This document shows positions 18,101 to 25,129 of a stretch of 25,129 nt of DNA, in pieces; within the stretch, counting starts at the first letter, position 1; each line of letters begins with the position of its first letter. Below the pieces are notes generated by a model. That model saw nothing but the letters and a program-made list of their open reading frames with translations, searched no databases and was not told where the DNA came from. The position numbers and the translations under genes were made by a program. The stretch is from Euglena gracilis (Eukaryota; Euglenozoa; Euglenophyceae; Euglenales; Euglenaceae). The stretch spans positions 1 through 25,129 of the forward strand of contig CAAHFI010189477.1 in assembly GCA_900893395.1 (NCBI GenBank), given 5' to 3'.

Positions 18101-21100
18101 TGTTGCGAAGGGCGGCGGCGGATAGCCGCAATTTTGCCGCGGCGGGCGTGCGTAAAACGCAGCCGTTACCGCCCGGGAGGCGCAAAATAGCACGTAAGTA
18201 ACGGACGCCCCCAGAAACGTCATTTTTCGGCCGTTTTCGGCCGAAATCGGCTGCGCCGGCGCTCCAAAAACGAGCGCTCTGCCCCGGCTAGAGGTCGGCG
18301 ATCCTTTACCTAACTGTTGCGAAGGGCGGCGGGCGGATAGCCGCAATTTTGCCCGCGGCGGGCGTGCGTAAAACGCAGCCGTTACCGCCCGGGAGGCGCA
18401 AAATAGCACGTAAGTAACGGACGCCCCCAAAACGTCATTTTTCGGCCGTTTTCGGCCGAAATCGGCTGCGCCGGCGCTCCAAAAACGAGCGCTCTGCCCC
18501 GGCTAGAGGTCGGCGATCCTTTACCTAACTGTTGCGAAGGGCGGCGGGCGGATAGCCGCAATTTTGCCCGGCGGGCGTGCGTAAAACGCAGCCGTTACCG
18601 CCCGGGAGGCGCAAAATAGCACGTAAGTAACGGACGCCCCAGAAACGTCATTTTTCGGCCGTTTTCGGCCGAAATCGGCTGCGCCGGCGCTCCAAAAACG
18701 AGCGCTCTGCCCCGGCTAGAGGTCGGCGATCCTTTACCTAACTGTTGCGAAGGGGGCGGGCGGATAGCCGCAATTTTGCCCGGGGGGCGTGCGTAAAACG
18801 CAGCCGTTACCGCCCGGGAGGCGCAAAATAGCACGTAAGTAACGGACGCCCCCAAAACGTCATTTTTCGGCCGTTTTCGGCCGAAATCGGCTGCGCCGGC
18901 GCTCCAAAAACGAGCGCTCTGCCCCGGCTAGAGGTCGGCGATCCTTTACCTAACTGTTGCGAAGGGCGGCGGGCGGATAGCCGCAATTTTGCCCGCGGCG
19001 CGTGCGTAAAACGCAGCCGTTACCGCCCGGGAGGCGCAAAATAGCACGTAAGTAACGGACGCCCCAGAAACGTCATTTTTCGGCCGTTTTCGGCCGAAAT
19101 CGGCTGCGCCGGCGCTCCAAAAACGAGCGCTCTGCCCCGGCTAGAGGTCGGCGATCCTTTACCTAACTGTTGCGAAGGGCGGCGGGCGGATAGCCGCAAT
19201 TTTGCCCGCCGGGCGTGCGTAAAACGCAGCCGTTACCGCCCGGGAGGCGCAAAATAGCACGTAAGTAACGGACGCCCCAGAAACGTCATTTTTCGGCCGT
19301 TTTCGGCCGAAATCGGCTGCGCCGGCGCTCCAAAAACGAGCGCTCTGCCCCGGCTAGAGGTCGGCGATCCTTTACCTAACTGTTGCGAAGGGCGGCGGGC
19401 GGATAGCCGCAATTTTGCCCGCGGGGGCGTGCGTAAAACGCAGCCGTTACCGCCCGGGAGGCGCAAAATAGCACGTAAGTAACGGACGCCCCCAGAAACG
19501 TCATTTTTCGGCCGTTTTCGGCCGAAATCGGCTGCGCCGGCGCTCCAAAAACGAGCGCTCTGCCCCGGCTAGAGGTCGGCGATCCTTTACCTAACTGTTG
19601 CGAAGGGCGGCGGGCGGATAGCCGCAATTTTGCCCGCGGCGGGCGTGCGTAAAACGCAGCCGTTACCGCCCGGGAGGCGCAAAATAGCACGTAAGTAACG
19701 GACGCCCCCAGAAACGTCATTTTTCGGCCGTTTTCGGCCGAAATCGGCTGCGCCGGCGCTCCAAAAACGAGCGCTCTGCCCCGGCTAGAGGTCGGCGATC
19801 CTTTACCTAACTGTTGCGAAGGGCGGCGGGCGGATAGCCGCAATTTTGCCCGCGGGGCGTGCGTAAAACGCAGCCGTTACCGCCCGGGAGGCGCAAAATA
19901 GCACGTAAGTAACGGACGCCCCCAGAAACGTCATTTTCGGCCGTTTTCGTCGAAATCGGCTCGGCTCGCCGGCGCTCCAAAAACGAGCGCTCTGCCCCGG
20001 CTAGAGGTCGGCGATCCTTTACCTAACTGTTGCGAAGGGCGGCGGGCGGATAGCCGCAATTTTGCCCGGGCGGGCGTGCGTAAAACGCAGCCGTTACCGC
20101 CCGGGAGGCGCAAAATAGCACGTAAGTAACGGACGCCCCAGAAACGTCATTTTTCGGCCGTTTTCGGCCGAAATCGGCTGCGCCGGCGCTCCAAAAACGA
20201 GCGCTCTGCCCCGGCTAGAGGTCGGCGATCCTTTACCTAACTGTTGCGAAGGGCGGCGGGCGGATAGCCGCAATTTTGCCCGCGGCGGGCGTGCGTAAAA
20301 CGCAGCCGTTACCGCCCGGGAGGCGCAAAATAGCACGTAAGTAACGGACGCCCCCAAACGTCATTTTTCGGCCGTTTTCGGCCGAAATCGGCTGCGCCGG
20401 CGCTCCAAAAACGAGCGCTCTGCCCCGGCTAGAGGTCGGCGATCCTTTACCTAACTGTTGCGAAGGGCGGCGGGCGGATAGCCGCAATTTTGCCCGCGGC
20501 GGGCGTGCGTAAAACGCAGCCGTTACCGCCCGGGAGGCGCAAAATAGCACGTAAGTAACGGACGCCCCCAGAAACGTCATTTTTCGGCCGTTTTCGGCCG
20601 AAATCGGCTGCGCCGGCGCTCCAAAAACGAGCGCTCTGCCCCGGCTAGAGGTCGGCGATCCTTTACCTAACTGTTGCGAAGGGCGGCGGGCGGATAGCCG
20701 CAATTTTGCCCGCGGGGGCGTGCGTAAAACGCAGCCGTTACCGCCCGGGAGGCGCAAAATAGCACGTAAGTAACGGACGCCCCAGAAACGTCATTTTTCG
20801 GCCGTTTTCGGCCGAAATCGGCTGCGCCGGCGCTCCAAAAACGAGCGCTCTGCCCCGGCTAGAGGTCGGCGATCCTTTACCTAACTGTTGCGAAGGGCGG
20901 CGGGCGGATAGCCGCAATTTTGCCCGCGGCGGGCGTGCGTAAAACGCAGCCGTTACCGCCCGGGAGGCGCAAAATAGCACGTAAGTAACGGACGCCCCAG
21001 AAACGTCATTTTTCGGCCGTTTTCGGCCGAAATCGGCTGCGCCGGCGCTCCAAAAACGAGCGCTCTGCCCCGGCTAGAGGTCGGCGATCCTTTACCTAAC

Positions 21101-24100
21101 TGTTGCGAAGGGCGGCGGGCGGATAGCCGCAATTTTGCCCGGCGGGCGTGCGTAAAACGCAGCCGTTACCGCCCGGGAGGCGCAAAATAGCACGTAAGTA
21201 ACGGACCCCCAGAAACGTCATTTTTCGGCCGTTTTCGGCCGAAATCGGCTGCGCCGGCGCTCCAAAAACGAGCGCTCTGCCCCGGCTAGAGGTCGGCGAT
21301 CCTTTACCTAACTGTTGCGAAGGGCGGCGGCGGATAGCCGCAATTTTGCCCGCGGCGGGCGTGCGTAAAACGCAGCCGTTACCGCCCGGGAGGCGCAAAA
21401 TAGCACGTAAGTAACGGACGCCCCAGAAACGTCATTTTTCGGCCGTTTTCGGCCGAAATCGGCTGCGCCGGCGCTCCAAAAACGAGCGCTCTGCCCCGGC
21501 TAGAGGTCGGCGATCCTTTACCTAACTGTTGCGAAGGGCGGCGGCGGATACGCAATTTTGCCCGCGGCGGGCGTGCGTAAAACGCAGCCGTTACCGCCCG
21601 GGAGGCGCAAAATAGCACGTAAGTAACGGACGCCCCCAGAAACGTCATTTTTCGGCCGTTTTCGGCCGAAATCGGCTGCGCCGGCGCTCAAAAACGAGCG
21701 CTCTGCCCCGGCTAGAGGTCGGCGATCCTTTACCTAACTGTTGCGAAGGGCGGCGGGCGGATAGCCGCAATTTTGCCCGCGGCGGGCGTGCGTAAAACGC
21801 AGCCGTTACCGCCCGGGAGGCGCAAAATAGCACGTAAGTAACGGACGCCCCCAGAAACGTCATTTTTCGGCCGTTTTCGGCCGAAATCGGCTGCGCCGGC
21901 GCTCCAAAAACGAGCGCTCTGCCCCGGCTAGAGGTCGGCGATCCTTTACCTAACTGTTGCGAAGGGCGGCGGGCGGATAGCCGCAATTTTGCCCGCGGCG
22001 GGCGTGCGTAAAACGCAGCCGTTACCGCCCGGGAGGCGCAAAATAGCACGTAAGTAACGGACGCCCCAGAAACGTCATTTTTCGGCCGTTTTCGGCCGAA
22101 ATCGCTGCTGCGCGCTCCAAAAACGAGCGCTCTGCCCCGGCTAGAGGTCGGCGATCCTTTACCTAACTGTTGCGAAGGGCGGCGGGCGGATAGCCGCAAT
22201 TTTGCCCGCGGCGGGCGTGCGTAAAACGCAGCCGTTACCGCCCGGGAGGCGCAAAATAGCACGTAAGTAACGGACCCCCAGAAACGTCATTTTTCGGCCG
22301 TTTTCGGCCGAAATCGGCTGCGCCGGCGCTCCAAAAACGAGCGCTCTGCCCCGGCTAGAGGTCGGCGATCCTTTACCTAACTGTTGCGAAGGGCGGCGGG
22401 CGGATAGCCGCAATTTTGCCCGCGGGGGCGTGCGTAAAACGCAGCCGTTACCGCCCGGGAGGCGCAAAATAGCACGTAAGTAACGGACGCCCCCAGAAAC
22501 GTCATTTTTCGGCCGTTTTCGGCCGAAATCGGCTGCGCCGGCGCTCCAAAAACGAGCGCTCTCTGCCCCGGCTAGAGGTCGGCGATCCTTTACCTAACTG
22601 TTGCGAAGGGCGGCGGGCGGATAGCCGCAATTTTGCCCGGGCGGGCGTGCGTAAAACGCAGCCGTTACCGCCCGGGAGGCGCAAAATAGCACGTAACGGA
22701 CCCCCCGAAACGTCATTTTTCGGCCGTTTTCGGCCGAAATCGGCTGCGCCGGCGCTCCAAAAACGAGCGCTCTGCCCCGGCTAGAGGTCGGCGATCCTTT
22801 ACCTAACTGTTGCGAAGGCGCGCGGGGATAGCCGCAATTTTGCCCGCGGGGGCGTGCGTAAAACGCAGCCGTTACCGCCCGGGAGGCGCAAAATAGCACG
22901 TAAGTAACGGACGCCCCCAGAAACGTCATTTTTCGGCCGTTTTCGGCCGAAATCGGCTGCGCCGGCGCTCCAAAAACGAGCGCTCTGCCCCGGCTAGAGG
23001 TCGGCGATCCTTTACCTAACTGTTGCGAAGGGCGGCGGGCGGATAGCCGCAATTTTGCCCGCGGCGGGCGTGCGTAAAACGCAGCCGTTACCGCCCGGGA
23101 GGCGCAAAATAGCACGTAAGTAACGGACGCCCCAGAAACGTCATTTTTCGGCCGTTTTCGGCCGAAATCGGCTGCGCCGGCGCTCCAAAAACGAGCGCTC
23201 TGCCCCGGCTAGAGGTCGGCGATCCTTTACCTAACTGTTGCGAAGGGCGGCGGGCGGATAGCCGCAATTTTGCCCGCGGCGGGCGTGCGTAAAACGCAGC
23301 CGTTACCGCCCGGGAGGCGCAAAATAGCACGTAAGTAACGGACGCCCCCAGAAAACGTCTTTTTCGGCCGTTTTCGGCCGAAATCGGCTGCGCCGGCGCT
23401 CCAAAAACGAGCGCTCTGCCCCGGCTAGAGGTCGGCGATCCTTTACCTAACTGTTGCGAAGGGCGGCGGGCGGATAGCCGCAATTTTGCCCGCGGCGTGC
23501 GTAAAACGCAGCCGTTACCGCCCGGGAGGCGCAAAATAGCACGTAAGTAACGGACGCCCCCAGAAACGTCATTTTTCGGCCGTTTTCGGCCGAAATCGGC
23601 TGCGCCGGCGCTCCAAAAACGAGCGCTCTGCCCCGGCTAGAGGTCGGCGATCCTTTACCTAACTGTTGCGAAGGGCGGCGGGATAGCCGCAATTTTGCCC
23701 GCGGCGGGCGTGCGTAAAACGCAGCCGTTACCGCCCGGGAGGCGCAAAATAGCACGTAAGTAACGGACGCCCCCAGAAACGTCATTTTTCGGCCGTTTTC
23801 GGCCGAAATCGGCTGCGCCGGCGCTCCAAAAACGAGCGCTCTGCCCCGGCTAGAGGTCGGCGATCCTTTACCTAACTGTTGCGAAGGGCGGCGGCGGATA
23901 GCCGCAATTTTGCCCGCGGGCGTGCGTAAAACGCAGCCGTTACCGCCCGGGAGGCGCAAAATAGCACGTAAGTAACGGACGCCCCCAGAAACGTCATTTT
24001 TCGGCCGTTTTCGGCCGAAATCGGCTGCGCCGGCGCTCCAAAAACGAGCGCTCTGCCCCGGCTAGAGGTCGGCGATCCTTTACCTAACTGTTGCGAAGGG

Positions 24101-25129
24101 CGGCGGGCGGATAGCCGCAATTTTGCCCGCGGCGGGCGTGCGTAAAACGCAGCCGTTACCGCCCGGGAGGCGCAAAATAGCACGTAAGTAACGGACGCCC
24201 CAGAAACGTCATTTTTCGGCCGTTTTCGGCCGAAATCGGCTGCGCCGGCGCTCCAAAAACGAGCGCTCTGCCCCGGCTAGAGGTCGGCGATCCTTTACCT
24301 AACTGTTGCGAAGGGCGGCGGCGGATAGCGCAATTTTGCCCGCGGCGGGCGTGCGTAAAACGCAGCCGTTACCGCCCGGGAGGCGCAAAATAGCACGTAA
24401 GTAACGGACGCCCCCAAAACGTCATTTTTCGGCCGTTTTCGGCCGAAATCGGCTGCGCCGGCGCTCCAAAAACGAGCGCTCTGCCCCGGCTAGAGGTCGG
24501 CGATCCTTTACCTAACTGTTGCGAAGGGCGGCGGGCGGATAGCCGCAATTTTGCCCGCGGCGGGCGTGCGTAAAACGCAGCCGTTACCGCCCGGGAGGCG
24601 CAAAATAGCACGTAAGTAACGGACGCCCCCAGAAACGTCATTTTTCGGCCGTTTTCGGCCGAAATCGGCTGCGCCGGCGCTCCAAAAACGAGCGCTCTGC
24701 CCCGGCTAGAGGTCGGCGATCCTTTACCTAACTGTTGCGAAGGGCGGATAGCGCAATTTTGCCCGCGGGGGCGTGCGTAAAACGCAGCCGTTACCGCCCG
24801 GGAGGCGCAAAATAGCACGTAAGTAACGGACCCCCAGAAACGTCATTTTTCGGCCGTTTTCGGCCGAAATCGGCTGCGCCGGCGCTCCAAAAACGAGCGC
24901 TCTGCCCCGGCTAGAGGTCGGCGATCCTTTACCTAACTGTTGCGAAGGGCGGCGGGCGGATAGCCGCAATTTTGCCCGGCGGGCGTGCGTAAAACAGCAG
25001 CCGTTACCGCCCGGGAGGCGCAAAATAGCACGTAAGTAACGGACGCCCCAGAAACGTCATTTTTCGGCCGTTTTCGGCCGAAATCGGCTGCGCCGGGCTC
25101 CAAAAACGAGCGCTCTGCCCGGCTAGAGG
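12101..25129. repeat. Satellite subfamily B block (about 61 monomers)
   Basis: All monomers share CCTAACTGTTG, GATAGCCGCAA (sometimes one C short), GCAGCCGTTACC, ACGTAAGTAACGG and a CCCC(C)AGAAACGTCATT segment, sometimes CCCCAAAACGTCATT. The B states do not revert to A anywhere in the block except through small deletions, for example GTAAAACGG near 16485 and a shortened GCAGTTACC near 15811. Sixty spacings between 12101 and 24918 average about 213.6 bp. The block is cut by the window end, exactly before what would be the next anchor. Confidence 0.95.
20222..20435. repeat. Representative near full-length subfamily B monomer (214 bp)
   Basis: The unit carries all B states: CCTAACTGTTG, TAGCCGCAA, GCAGCCGTT, GTAAGT at 20337-20342 and AAACGTCATT. 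Its CCCCCAAACG segment is one or two bases shorter than the longest B form. The other structural landmarks (GCCCGCGGCGGGC dyad, TGCGT-AAA-ACGCA, TTTT-loop hairpin, GCGCTC/GAGCGC pair) are as in subfamily A. Confidence 0.85.

Larger units (their letters stand above)
3207..25129. repeat. Satellite DNA array, monomer about 215 bp, about 102 head-to-tail copies, continuing past the window end
   Basis: The same unit recurs from 3207 to the last base, always in the same orientation and with no foreign insertion. The anchor word TCGGCGATCC begins at 3380, 3589, 3801, 4011 and so on up to 24713 and 24918, giving 102 occurrences. Spacings range from 201 to 217 bp; undamaged units are 214-216 bp and the overall mean is about 213 bp. 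G+C of an intact unit is about 62%, much higher than the flank. Differences between copies are mostly one- to three-base indels in C/G runs, with few substitutions. The array is still in phase at 25129, so the right end lies outside the window. Its role is unknown: centromeric, subtelomeric, heterochromatic knob and rDNA-spacer satellites would all look like this. Confidence 0.99.

Noticed and set aside
3207-25129. CRISPR array
   Set aside because: The repeats are about 215 bp, contiguous and without unique spacers, and no cas genes are present.
3207-25129. Ribosomal RNA genes or a recognisable rDNA spacer
   Set aside because: No conserved rRNA core sequence is seen anywhere. A spacer subrepeat array cannot be excluded, but nothing in the window supports it.
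3207-25129. Higher-order repeat structure in the satellite
   Set aside because: Spacing alternation of 216 and 215 around 9541-10403 is local and due to one C. I see no consistent multi-monomer period by eye.

Overview
The window is almost certainly eukaryotic nuclear DNA. About 87% of it is one head-to-tail satellite array, and the rest is gene-poor flank with no operons, tRNA, rRNA or recognisable enzyme genes. I cannot name the lineage from the sequence.

Layout: positions 1-3206 are non-satellite flank of mixed composition. Roughly 1-2060 carries a minus-strand coding signal dominated by coiled-coil-like, Gln/Glu/Leu-rich peptide. It is spread over more than one frame and runs off the left edge of the window. 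I recognise no family. Roughly 2060-3206 shows no convincing gene, but it is dense in short perfect inverted repeats and repeated short words. At 3207 a GC-rich (about 62%) tandem satellite of about 215 bp begins. It continues without interruption, inversion or inserted element to the last base. Using the word TCGGCGATCC as anchor I count 102 monomers starting between 3380 and 24918, plus a partial one at the left edge. Mean spacing is about 213 bp; intact units are 214-216 bp.

The array is made of two blocks. Subfamily A (3207 to about 11677) and subfamily B (about 12101 to the end) differ at five or six diagnostic sites. They are joined by two hybrid monomers (11678-12100) in which B states appear one after another. 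B is homogeneous for its diagnostic sites over about 61 monomers. A is length-variable at its left edge and most uniform around 9300-10400, where two monomers are identical over 216 bp.

Two structural themes stand out. First, the flank contains at least nine perfect inverted repeats of the form stem-TTT-stem (stems 5-7 bp), far above a rough chance expectation, and the satellite monomer is itself a chain of hairpins, including a 9-bp stem with a TTTT loop. Second, every typical B monomer carries GTAAGT and, about 110 bp downstream, CTAAC followed by AG. These are the sequence signals of a spliceosomal intron and are absent or weaker in A. The long open frames on the minus strand of the array are a by-product of a GC-rich repeat and are not annotated as genes.
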